A stretch of 64,000 bases of DNA from Granulicella aggregans (GCF_014203275.1 NZ_JACHIP010000001.1:558001-622000), one strand, 5' to 3'. Positions 7,733-16,741 are shown, counted from the first letter of the stretch. Program-made: numbers and translations. The notes: generated by a model not told the origin, from the letters alone.

Positions 7733-9562
7733 TTAGTAGAGAAGCGGCGAGATGGAGGCCGAAGGATCGATCGGACCGGAGCTGTCCTTGCCCCAGAGAG
7801 CGGTCGCCGCATCGGGCGTTCCCTTGCCCCATAGGGCTGTCTTGCCCCAGAGTGCAGTGAAGGCGTTCGGATCTTCCTTGCCCCACAGTGCCGTCTTGCC
7901 CCAGAGAGCCGTCTGACCGTTGACCGTCTCGAAGGCAGTGGCACCGTAGACGCTCGAAGCGCTCCAGATGTCCGCCTTGCCCCACAGTGCCGTCTTGCCC
8001 CACAGTGCTGTCTGGTCGGTGATGATGTAGGTGTTGCCGGTGTTGGGATCGAAGCTGGCGATCGGAGACATCGCGGTGCCGGAGGGAACGTTACCATTGT
8101 GGAAACGTGCAGCGTTGATGGCTGCGTTGATGTCGAGATAGCCGGCGCCGATGGTGAAGATGTCGTAGTTCGCCGTGTAGAGGATGCCGCTGTCGGTTAC
8201 GCTGCTGGTCTGCGGGAAGTAGGAGCGATCGGCATTCTGCATCAGCAGCGCCTTCACCTGGTCAGGACCAAGGCTGGGCGCGGCCTGGATGAGGTCGGCA
8301 ACAGCTCCGCTGGTAACGCCTGCGGCCATGCTGGTTCCGCTCAGCGGGAAGTAGGTCGTCGACGGAGTGGTTGCGCTGCCATTGCGCTGGTAGAACGAGA
8401 GCGGCGTGATGAAGGTCGGATTCGCGATCGAGAGCGGATCGTTGGGGAACTTGCTGCTGATGACCAGGTTGCCCGGAGCGACGATGTCGGGCTTCACTAC
8501 CTGGTCCATGAACGACGGGCCTTTGGAGCTGTAGCTGGCGATCTGGTCGTCCTGCACGGTGGGAGTCTGCATGGTGCGCATCGCGCCGACGGTGATCGCA
8601 TAGGGATCGTTACCCGGAGCGTTGATGGTGCCGTAGCCTTCGGAGTTCAGGTTCAGGTCGCGGCCATCGTTACCGGCGGCGACGACGACCACGATGCCGG
8701 CCTTCCACGCCTGCTCAACAGCCTGGCAGAGAGGGTCTTGCGTGTAGCTCTCGAAGATGGGGCGGCCCAGCGAAAGGTTGATGACGCGGATGTTGTAGAC
8801 GTTCTTGAGAGCAATAGCGCGGTCGATGGCGGCGATGACCGAAGAGTCGGTGCCTTCGCCGTTCGCGTCGAGAGCGCGCAGGTTGACGAGATGAGCGTTC
8901 GGAGCGGAGCCGAAGAAGGTGCGGAAGTAGCGAAGGCCGAGCGAGTTCGAGCCGTTACCAGCGATCAGACCAGCTACGTGCGTACCGTGGCCGTACATGT
9001 CGGCGGTGGTCTTCTCACCTGCTACAAAGTTTTCGTTGTAGACGACCCGGCTGCCCAACAGGTTGTTCAGGAACGCCGGCAGGAGCGGGCTAAGCGAGAG
9101 GTCGTTGACCGGGTTGATGCCGCTGTCGATGACGGCGATACCTACGCCGGTGCCGATGTATCCCTTCGCCCATGCGGAAGGTGCGTTGATGGGCTCGATG
9201 GTGTACTCGGGCGCGGCGAAGGGAACTTCGCGGGCGCTGACCTTGCGGTCGATCGAGATGTAGCTGACCTCGGGATCGTTCGCGACGGACGAGAGCATAT
9301 AGACCGGAACGTCGGCGGTGATGCCGTGGATGAGGTGAATCTGCTGCTTGACCAAGCCGCCGTTCAGGCGAATGCTGTCGGCCTGCGACTGCGTCGTGTC
9401 GTGCTTGTACTGAATGATGACCGGGACCTTCTGAAAAGGCGCGGACGAAGATAGATCACGGGAGAGCTTCGATGCCTGGATGTCCTGGCCGAACGCGATG
9501 GCGGTCGACGGGAGAGAAACCAATACAGTCATGGAAAGTAGAAGGCGGTGCAAGCGATTCAT
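7733..9562 (-). CDS. Secreted subtilisin-like serine protease (S8) with C-terminal ALWGK repeats
   Basis: 609 residues. Signal peptide to about residue 25, inhibitor-I9 propeptide (about 45-110), then the S8 domain with the complete triad: Asp in AVIDSGI (about 146), His in GHGTHVAG (about 194) and Ser in SGTSMAAG (about 411). The oxyanion Asn is in VVAAGNDG. After the catalytic domain the last 90 residues hold seven ALWGK units, six of them arranged as three TALWGKTALWGK pairs. ALWGK-type repeats are, to my knowledge, common at the ends of acidobacterial S8 proteases; their role is unclear. The start has AGGAG at 9568-9572. Exported, probably for extracellular protein degradation. Confidence 0.93.
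   Translation of the reverse strand: MNRLHRLLLSMTVLVSLPSTAIAFGQDIQASKLSRDLSSSAPFQKVPVIIQYKHDTTQSQADSIRLNGGLVKQQIHLIHGITADVPVYMLSSVANDPEVSYISIDRKVSAREVPFAAPEYTIEPINAPSAWAKGYIGTGVGIAVIDSGINPVNDLSLSPLLPAFLNNLLGSRVVYNENFVAGEKTTADMYGHGTHVAGLIAGNGSNSLGLRYFRTFFGSAPNAHLVNLRALDANGEGTDSSVIAAIDRAIALKNVYNIRVINLSLGRPIFESYTQDPLCQAVEQAWKAGIVVVVAAGNDGRDLNLNSEGYGTINAPGNDPYAITVGAMRTMQTPTVQDDQIASYSSKGPSFMDQVVKPDIVAPGNLVISSKFPNDPLSIANPTFITPLSFYQRNGSATTPSTTYFPLSGTSMAAGVTSGAVADLIQAAPSLGPDQVKALLMQNADRSYFPQTSSVTDSGILYTANYDIFTIGAGYLDINAAINAARFHNGNVPSGTAMSPIASFDPNTGNTYIITDQTALWGKTALWGKADIWSASSVYGATAFETVNGQTALWGKTALWGKEDPNAFTALWGKTALWGKGTPDAATALWGKDSSGPIDPSASISPLLY
7783..8013 (-). repeat. DNA stretch encoding the ALWGK repeats
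   Basis: On the plus strand the motif CTTGCCCCA followed by AGTGC or GAGCC recurs seven times, mostly in pairs of 18-bp units, within the 3' end of the protease gene. The repeats are translated, so this is a protein-level repeat and not an intergenic array. Codons are highly alike between units, which suggests recent duplication or gene conversion. Confidence 0.8.
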
Positions 9563-9572
9563 AAGTACTCCT

Positions 9573-9603
9573 GGATATCTGATCCGGATATCTTTGAATA
9601 TCC
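9573..9603. promoter_or_regulatory. GGATATCT direct and inverted repeats upstream of the S8 protease
   Basis: GGATATCT occurs at 9573-9580 and again at 9586-9593, followed by the inverted form AATATCC at 9597-9603. The block sits immediately upstream of the ribosome site of the minus-strand protease gene. The arrangement suits an operator or a leader hairpin; no protein is known to me for this motif. Confidence 0.35.
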
Positions 9604-9858
9604 GATTCGTCGTGCTGACACGTTGAAGTTTGCTTGCTGCGCGGACTGGAAGGACCAGTGATGCGTTCAGCTACACGTCGTGGCGATACTTAGAGATCGC
9701 AACTTACCTATTCACCAGGCAACGAATGAAATCGTTTGCAGTTGCTCCTACCTGTTGCACTCTAGTGCATGCCTGTTGGTGCAACCAATGGCTCCGAGGT
9801 GGGAGCACCGCCCCGAAAGATGTAAGTCCTAGGTAGTTTGGGAAATTGCCGGCAGATT
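9604..9858. other. Intergenic region with no gene recognised
   Basis: With the adjoining repeat block this makes a 296-base gap between the divergently placed protease start and the 3' end of the ABC operon. The only open frame (9630-9836, plus strand) has no ribosome site and no protein-like composition, so it was left out. The promoter of the protease is expected here. Confidence 0.5.
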
Positions 9859-10692
9859 TTATGCGGACTTAGAGAACTCTTTTACGCCGCTCTGTCTCTG
9901 GCATTCCAGCAGGACATCGACGGGCACAGGAAGAGCGCCGAGGAGCGCGCGCGTCATAGGATGACGCGCCAGCCCAAGGTCTTTTACCGCAAGTGTCTCG
10001 ACGATCTCCCCAGCGTCGAGCACAGCCATCCGGTCGCATAGTTGAACAACGGAGACGAGATCGTGCGAGATGTAAAGCAGCGCGGTCCCGTGCAGCCGCG
10101 TGAGATGCCGTAGAAGCTCGACGATCTGGTTCTGCGTCACCGGATCGAGAGCGCTGGTGGGCTCATCGGCGATGATGATGGCCGGTCGATGCAGCAGCGC
10201 AAGCGCTATGAGGACGCGTTGCGCCTGTCCCACGCTGATCTGAGAGGGACGCCGCGCGAGAAACTCCGGATCGATAGGTAGCTGGACTTCAGTGAGCACC
10301 GTATTCAGGCGCTCTTTGAAGACCGATTGCCCACCCTTGTTGTGCGCCTTCCAGGCATGAGCAAAGTGGGTCAGCAGGCTTAGCGGGGGATTCAGCGCGG
10401 ACATGGGGCTTTGCGGGATAAGAGCTATGCGATAGCCACGGCGCTTGCGCCATTCGCGCTCCTTGAGCGTGAGCAGGTTCAGTCCGTCGAGCAGCACCTC
10501 ACCCTTGACCGTGCCACCGCGCCAGGGCAGCAGCCCCAGCAGCGAGAGGACGATGGTGCTCTTGCCCGCGCCGCTGGTGCCTACCAACGCGAGCGCTTCG
10601 CCCGGCTCGAGTTCAAACCGCACGTCCTTCAACACGGCGCGGTCCCCGTAACGAGCCTGTAGATCAACCTTCAGCAAAAGGTGTCTCTTCAT
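9859..10692 (-). CDS. Peptide/nickel-type ABC transporter ATP-binding protein (DppD-like)
   Basis: 277 residues from the ATG at 10692, which overlaps the stop of the substrate-binding protein gene as ATGA, so translation is coupled. Walker A is GTSGAGKST, Walker B is IIIADEPTSALD, and the switch His is in YISHDL. The signature motif reads ISVGQAQR where most members have SGG(Q/M)xQR, so the first signature Gly is replaced by Val. The oligopeptide-transporter C-terminal region after the switch is short and lacks the usual Cys cluster. It powers uptake through the two permeases upstream. This operon has only one ATPase, while Dpp systems usually have two; a DppF-like gene lies at 60245-61036. 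Confidence 0.9.
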   Translation of the reverse strand: MKRHLLLKVDLQARYGDRAVLKDVRFELEPGEALALVGTSGAGKSTIVLSLLGLLPWRGGTVKGEVLLDGLNLLTLKEREWRKRRGYRIALIPQSPMSALNPPLSLLTHFAHAWKAHNKGGQSVFKERLNTVLTEVQLPIDPEFLARRPSQISVGQAQRVLIALALLHRPAIIIADEPTSALDPVTQNQIVELLRHLTRLHGTALLYISHDLVSVVQLCDRMAVLDAGEIVETLAVKDLGLARHPMTRALLGALPVPVDVLLECQRQSGVKEFSKSA

Positions 10693-12323
10693 CGCGCCCC
10701 CTGTAGATGGAGGCTTTCCACGTTCCACACTACTCCGGGATTGAGTACCGCTGCCTTGACGTTTTCGAGCTTAGGCGAGACCGCATAGAGCGCGTTCGGA
10801 TAGACGAGATAGATGAAGGGCTGCTGGTCTGCGACGATCTGTTGGACGCGATCGATGGCGCGCTTGCGGCCAGCTTCGGTCGGCGAGGTCGCCTGCTGCT
10901 GCATGGCCCTATCGATCTCCGCCTCCCATGGCGTTGCCGGTGTCTTCTCCGACGGATTCCACTGGTGATTTGGAGAAGAGCTCAGCCACAGATTCATCGC
11001 AGCGTTCGGATCGGGATCGGCGTTCGAGATGCCAAGCAGGCAGGCCTCGTAGTCCTGCGTGTGCATGAGGCGCTCGATCAGCGCGGGGAAGTCCAGCGCC
11101 ACTACGGTCACGCGAATGCCCAGGGCGGCAAGGTCCTGCTGGATCAGCGTCGCCATCTTCATGCGGGCGGCGTTGCCTGAATTTGTAAGGATCGAAAAGG
11201 CAACAGCATGGCCGGCTGCATCCTCGAGATGTCCAGCGTTCATGCGGAATCCGGCATGGGCAAGACCTGCCTTCGCCGCGGCAACGTCGAAGTGTGGCGT
11301 GGAGACGCTGTGGTTGTACCAGGCCACGTTCGCTGGCGAGATGAAGTTATACGCAGGTGTCGCGTGGCCTTCATAAGCTACTCGGGCGAGGTCTGCGCGA
11401 TTGATTGTCTGCGAGATCGCGACACGGAAGGCTTGGCTTTGAAACCACGTCTTCTCCCATGCGGGGATGGGCGAGGCTGCGGCCTGGTTGAACCAGATTT
11501 GCTCCGTGTTCAGTGACGGCCCAAGATCGCGAACAGAGGATGGAGACTTCTGCTTTAGAAGGCCGTAGTAGTCCGGCGCAAGCCCGTTGATGACGTCGTA
11601 CTCTTCGCGTTGAAAGAGACGGATCTCTTTCTCTGCGTTGTCGAGCACATCGAGGCGGATGCTGTTCGCGGATGCAAGCGCAAGCCGATCGCCTTCCCTG
11701 CCTTGGAAGTGCTCATTCCTGCGCAGGCGAATGTACTGCGACCGGTGATAGTCGGCAACGAAATAGGGGCCGGAGGTGATGCGACCTTCGCTGGGACGGC
11801 CCGCGGGTTCGATGGCGATCTCATCGAAGACCTTACCGATGCCGACAACGGGCTTGGGGAGATGAACGACGACGGTGTGATCGTTGGGCGTCGCGACTGT
11901 GACGCCAGCGGGCTCGACAAACTCCTCGGCCACCGGAGCAGCGGTCGCAGGCAGCAACACGCGGCGGATCGACCACGCGGCGTCGTTCGCGGTGAGTCTG
12001 CTGCCATCAGAGAACGCCAGGCCGGGCCGAAGAACGAAGGTGATCGTCATGCGGTCCGGTGATAGGCTCCAACTCTTTGCAAGCTGAGTTTCTACCTGCT
12101 GGCTATAGCGGTTGAAGCGAAGCAGGACGCCGGCGGTGAGATAGCGCACATGCTCCGACTCCTCTTCATCGACCTTCGCGGGATCGAAGGACTTGGGGTC
12201 GTAGCCAATGGTCCACGCCAATTCGCCAGGAAGCCTTGGCGCGGCCTGCGGACTCGCAACCTGCGCCACGACGGCCGTGCAAAGCAGAATCGCGAAGACC
12301 TTCGTGAGATGAAGAGTGTGCAT
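10689..12323 (-). CDS. ABC transporter periplasmic substrate-binding protein, family 5 (peptide)
   Basis: 544 residues with a signal peptide cleaved near VASPQAA; no lipobox is seen. The SBP_bac_5 fold is shown by ELAWTIGYDPKSFDPAKVDEE at the N-terminus, LAKSWSLSPDRMTITFVLRPGLAFSDG, and the TNSGNAARMKMATLIQQDL and QDYEACLLGISNADPDPNA blocks. Family 5 proteins bind di- and oligopeptides, nickel or opines; the ligand is not predictable. It starts two bases after the permease stop with a GGGAGG ribosome site and runs into the ATPase gene. Placement of the binding-protein gene after both permeases is unlike the usual binding-protein-first order. Confidence 0.9.
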   Translation of the reverse strand: MHTLHLTKVFAILLCTAVVAQVASPQAAPRLPGELAWTIGYDPKSFDPAKVDEEESEHVRYLTAGVLLRFNRYSQQVETQLAKSWSLSPDRMTITFVLRPGLAFSDGSRLTANDAAWSIRRVLLPATAAPVAEEFVEPAGVTVATPNDHTVVVHLPKPVVGIGKVFDEIAIEPAGRPSEGRITSGPYFVADYHRSQYIRLRRNEHFQGREGDRLALASANSIRLDVLDNAEKEIRLFQREEYDVINGLAPDYYGLLKQKSPSSVRDLGPSLNTEQIWFNQAAASPIPAWEKTWFQSQAFRVAISQTINRADLARVAYEGHATPAYNFISPANVAWYNHSVSTPHFDVAAAKAGLAHAGFRMNAGHLEDAAGHAVAFSILTNSGNAARMKMATLIQQDLAALGIRVTVVALDFPALIERLMHTQDYEACLLGISNADPDPNAAMNLWLSSSPNHQWNPSEKTPATPWEAEIDRAMQQQATSPTEAGRKRAIDRVQQIVADQQPFIYLVYPNALYAVSPKLENVKAAVLNPGVVWNVESLHLQGAR

Positions 12324-12325
12324 CC

Positions 12326-13126
12326 CTACGCCTCCCTCGCGGTGGATTCGAGAAGGAGCAACGCCATGACGAGAACCGCGATGGGGAGATAGACCCAGGC
12401 GGTCTGCATCAGGATGGCGGAGTTGCCGAGCTCAAGCAACATGCCGCCCCAGGATGGAAGGGGTTCGCCAACTCCCAGGCCAAGCGTGCCAAGGTTCGCC
12501 TCCGCAACCACGAAAGCGGGCACGCAGATGAGGAACTGCGGCAGCAGCAGAGGCAACAAGTTGGGCAGAACCTGCCGGGGAATCTGCCGGATACGCATGC
12601 CGCCAGCGCGCGCATGGATCATCCATTCGGAGTTCCTGAGCCGCAGCGCCCCTTGATAGACCGCGCGAGCACATGCCGGCCATCCCAGCGCCGCGAGCAC
12701 GACGAAGGTGATCAGCGCGGAGTCCGCTGGCGAGGTGCTCAGCGGCAGCATCGATCGCACCATCATCAGCAGGAAGAGCCACGGCAGCGCGAGGAAGACA
12801 TCGCAGACGAGCATTGTCAGTGTGCCAACCCCTGCGGTGCTGAAGGCTGCGAGCAAGCCCACGCCTGCTGCTGCGGCGGTCGAGATAAACGATGCGGCGA
12901 CCGCGCCGGTGAGGCTCAATAAAAACGCTGCCGAGACGCGGACTATCCTGTCCCGGCCCAAGCTGTCGGTGCCCGCAGGGTGCCGATGCGACGCTCCTTC
13001 GAGGACAGCATTGCGGTCCTGCTCTGAGATAGCCTTGCCCGAAGATGTGACGATTGCAGTTGCAATCAAGACCATGGCGAGAAGCAGCCAGCCGGCGATG
13101 GAACGAAATCTCATGCGGTCTGCCAC
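12326..13126 (-). CDS. Peptide ABC transporter permease (DppC-like)
   Basis: 266 residues. An N-terminal membrane helix is followed by GTDSLGRDRIVR, a DppC hallmark, then further membrane segments and the EAA-type cytoplasmic loop (HARAGGMRIRQIPRQVLPN) that contacts the ATPase. The 5' end overlaps the preceding permease gene by 16 bases. It forms the heterodimeric inner-membrane channel with that permease. Confidence 0.88.
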   Translation of the reverse strand: MADRMRFRSIAGWLLLAMVLIATAIVTSSGKAISEQDRNAVLEGASHRHPAGTDSLGRDRIVRVSAAFLLSLTGAVAASFISTAAAAGVGLLAAFSTAGVGTLTMLVCDVFLALPWLFLLMMVRSMLPLSTSPADSALITFVVLAALGWPACARAVYQGALRLRNSEWMIHARAGGMRIRQIPRQVLPNLLPLLLPQFLICVPAFVVAEANLGTLGLGVGEPLPSWGGMLLELGNSAILMQTAWVYLPIAVLVMALLLLESTAREA

Positions 13127-13986
13127 TCCGTTGCGGGACGCGATCCTGTACCAAATCCGCTGGCGGTAACCGCGATGGCCATCATCACCGTGACTGCAAG
13201 CAGGACCGGAAGGTCACGATTCATCGCTGCGTTCCATGCCAATTGCCCGATACCTGGCGTACTGAAGATTACCTCTACCGGGACCATCGCGCCCAGCGCC
13301 GTCAAAATCGAGAGCGTCGCCAGCGAGCCAAGCTGCGGCATGATTCCCGGCAGCAGGTGGACGCGGATCAACTCCGGCGTGGACACTCCCTGAGCGCGCG
13401 CGTGAAGCAGATGAGGATCGTTCCAGGCTTTGCGCAGCATGCGGTCGAGAAACTTGAAGTCGCGGGCCGCGAGTAGCGTGGTCAAGACTAGCAGCGGGCC
13501 GCCGCTATCTGCCAACAGGCACATCGTCGCCATGGCGCCGATCGGGACAGCGAGTAGGACGGTGGATGTGAGATGACATAACCGGCCCGGAAGCGATACC
13601 GGCGACCGGCCCCAGTTGGAGATCGTCGCGGTACACCCGGCGATGATCCACGCCAGCATCATCGACTTAAGAAGCAGGCCTACGGTGACCGCCAGGCAAG
13701 GCCGGACCAGTTCGACCACGGGGACCTCATACTGGCGAGAGACGCCAAGGTCGCGGCGCAGCAGGCCACGCACTTCAGACCAGAGCATTCCTCCAACCGA
13801 GCCGCTGCGGGCAGCCTCCGTTGCGAGCTCATTGCGCGCACCCTCCGCGTAACGCGCGTCCATCTCACGAGCGTCACTGAGGTAGCCGGGGGCAAAGCGG
13901 ACCAGGACGATGGATCCGACGATCACCAGCAGGACTACCGTCGCCATCCGGAGTAGCCGACGGAAAAGGGAGCTCAACAGGTTCAT
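13111..13986 (-). CDS. Peptide ABC transporter permease (DppB-like)
   Basis: 291 residues. One N-terminal helix (TVVLLVIVGSIVLVRFAPGY), a periplasmic segment, and at least four more membrane segments with the loop HARAQGVSTPELIRVHLLPG as the ATPase contact, and VIFSTPGIGQLAWNAAMNRD as the conserved DppB C-terminal block. Its ATG (13986) overlaps the TGA of the upstream HD-GYP/GGDEF gene as ATGA. That ties peptide transport and cyclic-di-GMP metabolism to one transcript. Confidence 0.88.
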   Translation of the reverse strand: MNLLSSLFRRLLRMATVVLLVIVGSIVLVRFAPGYLSDAREMDARYAEGARNELATEAARSGSVGGMLWSEVRGLLRRDLGVSRQYEVPVVELVRPCLAVTVGLLLKSMMLAWIIAGCTATISNWGRSPVSLPGRLCHLTSTVLLAVPIGAMATMCLLADSGGPLLVLTTLLAARDFKFLDRMLRKAWNDPHLLHARAQGVSTPELIRVHLLPGIMPQLGSLATLSILTALGAMVPVEVIFSTPGIGQLAWNAAMNRDLPVLLAVTVMMAIAVTASGFGTGSRPATEWQTA

Positions 13987-16385
13987 ACTGCAGCGACCGA
14001 CTCCAACACAGAACTTCGTTCGTCTGCTGAGCGGCTCCCATGGAAGGCCCGTTTACTGCGATACATCTTGCGGTCGGCGACACCCAGCAGTTGCTCCGCG
14101 TTCTCGCCATCAGCAGGATACGAGGCGAGGCCGATGCTGACCGAGACATCGTTATAGAGCTTGAGATCGATGCAGGCGCGCTGCACCGCCTTCTCCAGCA
14201 TCTCGGTGCACGCTTTGGAGGAGGAGCTGTCCATCGCCGGAAACAGGAAGACGAACTCGTCTCCGCCCATGCGGACGACCGTGTCCTGGTCGCGGCAGCA
14301 CTGGCGGAACTCCTTTGCGACGAGCTTCAGCAGATCGTTGCCCACGAGATGTCCGTGGCGATCGTTGACTGCCTTGAACGAGTTGAGATCGCAGACGACG
14401 AGAGCGAAGCTCTGCATGCTGAGCTGCGCAATCTCGATCTGCGTGTCGAGCTGCTGGAAGAAGTGGCGCATGTTGCCAAGCTGGGTGAGGTGATCGACGT
14501 TCGCGTCGGACTCGGCCGAGCGGAAGCGCAGAGCGTTCTGCAGCGAGAGCGAGAACTTTGACTCGGTGGCCTGCAGAATGCGCAGATGGTCCTTATGGAA
14601 TGCGGCGTTGCCTTCGGCGTAGAGCGATAGAGCTCCGAGGACTGATCCATCGAGATTGAAGAGCGGAATCGAGATGGCGGAGCTGGTTGCGGTAAAGAGA
14701 CCAGTCTCGACGATGTAGTGAGGCTCTACGGTCGGGTTGCCGTTGATAATGGGCCGCTGGTTCTCTGCAACCCACCCGGACAAACCTTCTCCCATGGGAA
14801 TGAGCTGGGAGGTGAAGGCGCGAGCGAGTTCGCCATCCATATACTGCGTGGTCAGAACTTCGTCCTGCCGGATGTAGACGGCGAAGCAGTTAAACGGAAT
14901 GAGCAGCCGCAGTTGGGTCGACATCATGGCGCTGGTCTCGCGCGCGCTCAGCGAGCTTCCCAGGACCTGGCCCAGCTCGAAGATCGTGCGGGCTTCGCGG
15001 CTGGCCGCGGCGATGAGGTTGAGGGAGTTCTGATGGTTGCCGGCAGCTTCGCGGATCCTGGAGTTCTTTTCGGCTGCGATGCTCTCTGTCTGGGTGGGGG
15101 CAAATCCTGCGCCAGGCGCCAGACCGCGTGAGATCACGAGATCTACGTTCAGCGGGGCCATGTCGTTAATCTGTTGCCGCGCAAGCTCTTCGAGCTGTAG
15201 ATAGTTCGCATCGAGCAGGGCGACGATCTCGGGATCGTAGTGGATACCGGATTTACTACGAACCAGGTCCATGGCCTCGTTCAGCGGCAGCGGCTTGCGG
15301 TAGGGACGTTCGGAGGCAAGCGCGTCGAAGCAGTCGACCACAGAGAGCAGCCGCGCACCGATGGGGATGTCTGTTCCCTTCAGGCCGTCGGGATAACCGC
15401 TTCCATCCCACGCTTCATGGTGCGACCGGACGATGGGCACGACGGGATAAGGAAAGCGCACACGCTCCAGGATGTCCGCACCCACGACGGGGTGGATCTT
15501 CATCTTTTCGAACTCTTCGTGAGTCAGCTTGCCGGGCTTGTTGATGATGTGCTCGGGAACAGCGAGCTTGCCGATGTCGTGCAGGAACGATGCGGTGAGC
15601 AGGGCCTGCATCATGTTGTGGTCAAGCTTCAACATCTTGCCCAGCTCGGAGACATAGATTCGGACGCGCATCAGGTGGCGATGCGTGTTCTGGTCCTTGG
15701 CCTCGATGGCCATGGCTAGGCCTTCGATGGTGCGGAGGTGCAGTTCCTCGGTCTCCACGGCGTGCCGCTCACGATCCCGGATGATCGCCATCTGCGCGTT
15801 ATAAGCGCGGAAGATGGTGTAGACCATGGGGATCAGGAGAAGCGAGGTGAGCCAGCCGAAGTGTTCGCCGATGATGTCGACCGCGAAGGCCAGCATCGCG
15901 CCTACGAGATAAAAAGGCAGGTACCAGGTGAAGTTGTTCCGCCACATCTTGTAGGGAGCTTCACGGAGGTCCCACGCGATGATCAGCGCAACCGGGATAG
16001 TGTTGGCAAGGAAGTAGACAACTGCGGCGCAGGTAAGCGATGGGGCGATGGCGATATGTTTTGCGAAGAGCGCGGAGTAGGTGAGTCGCGCCAGCGCAGT
16101 GGCGGTTACGACATTCGATACGTTGAAGACGATCTGGATCAGGGTAAAGGGCTTGAGTACCTTGAACCGGCACTGCGCAAGCACGCTCATCATCGCTAGG
16201 ATCACGGCTTGCATGGGAGAGAGTTGAATGATGCCTAGGAAGATGAACGGGAAGTTCACGGACATCGTTCCGTCGGAGTTCGGCATGCCGACCTTCATCC
16301 CGGAGCTGAGCAAGACGGCCACGAGATAGACGGAGAAGTAGACCCAGTCTCCGCTTGCGCCCCCACGGAACAAGTAGAGGCTCAA
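13983..16385 (-). CDS. Membrane HD-GYP / GAF / GGDEF cyclic-di-GMP protein
   Basis: About 800 residues from a TTG at 16385. The N-terminal 200 residues form a multi-helix membrane sensor. An HD-GYP phosphodiesterase domain follows (about 215-400; HDIGK and HHEAWDGSGYPDGL, with the GYP intact), then a GAF domain (about 460-610) and a GGDEF domain (about 630-780) with a complete active site RMGGDEFVFLFP. It could both make and break cyclic-di-GMP. The TTG start cuts into the first membrane helix: the frame stays open upstream and reads RAKILLTLIVASGG, so the real start is probably earlier. No ATG, GTG or TTG exists there; a CTG at 16436 or 16433 follows a GAGG. It precedes the peptide transporter with an ATGA overlap. 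Confidence 0.9.
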   Translation of the reverse strand: MSLYLFRGGASGDWVYFSVYLVAVLLSSGMKVGMPNSDGTMSVNFPFIFLGIIQLSPMQAVILAMMSVLAQCRFKVLKPFTLIQIVFNVSNVVTATALARLTYSALFAKHIAIAPSLTCAAVVYFLANTIPVALIIAWDLREAPYKMWRNNFTWYLPFYLVGAMLAFAVDIIGEHFGWLTSLLLIPMVYTIFRAYNAQMAIIRDRERHAVETEELHLRTIEGLAMAIEAKDQNTHRHLMRVRIYVSELGKMLKLDHNMMQALLTASFLHDIGKLAVPEHIINKPGKLTHEEFEKMKIHPVVGADILERVRFPYPVVPIVRSHHEAWDGSGYPDGLKGTDIPIGARLLSVVDCFDALASERPYRKPLPLNEAMDLVRSKSGIHYDPEIVALLDANYLQLEELARQQINDMAPLNVDLVISRGLAPGAGFAPTQTESIAAEKNSRIREAAGNHQNSLNLIAAASREARTIFELGQVLGSSLSARETSAMMSTQLRLLIPFNCFAVYIRQDEVLTTQYMDGELARAFTSQLIPMGEGLSGWVAENQRPIINGNPTVEPHYIVETGLFTATSSAISIPLFNLDGSVLGALSLYAEGNAAFHKDHLRILQATESKFSLSLQNALRFRSAESDANVDHLTQLGNMRHFFQQLDTQIEIAQLSMQSFALVVCDLNSFKAVNDRHGHLVGNDLLKLVAKEFRQCCRDQDTVVRMGGDEFVFLFPAMDSSSSKACTEMLEKAVQRACIDLKLYNDVSVSIGLASYPADGENAEQLLGVADRKMYRSKRAFHGSRSADERSSVLESVAAV

Positions 16386-16436
16386 GCCGCCGCTTGCGAC
16401 AATCAGGGTCAGAAGAATCTTGGCGCGGAGCAGCAG

Positions 16437-16741
16437 GTCACACCTCGGGGAGTTCGTGAGACTGAGATCGTTATCGAACCGCCTTCTCCGTGCGGGACTC
16501 TATGGAGGAGAGGCAAGGAGCCTTATATCCCTCAAGAGGAACACAAGGACCCGCGAAATCGAATGTTCCTTTAGTTGTAGGGCGTCGCGACTGCGACTGG
16601 CCGACAGGTAACGAAACGCGAGCCGGACGAGACCTTCCTTCACCGCAAACTGCCGCCGCACCTTATACTTAGGCATTAAAACGCAATTCAGCCTGGATCC
16701 TTGTTGCATAACTTGTTCCAGGAACAGGTCTTCTAATTTTC
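16437..16741. other. Intergenic region, no intact gene
   Basis: No convincing coding frame on either strand; the short open frames have no ribosome site or family resemblance. It should contain the promoter of the minus-strand HD-GYP operon. A perfect 13-bp palindrome TGTTCCAGGAACA lies at 16714-16726, just before the protease remnant. Confidence 0.5.

Noticed and set aside
7783..8013. Regular short repeats that could look like a CRISPR array
   Set aside because: Units are 18 bp, encode ALWGK in frame within a protease, and no cas gene is near.
8099..9454. Plus-strand frame of 451 codons opposite the S8 protease
   Set aside because: Shadow of the protease, which has a full catalytic triad and signal peptide.
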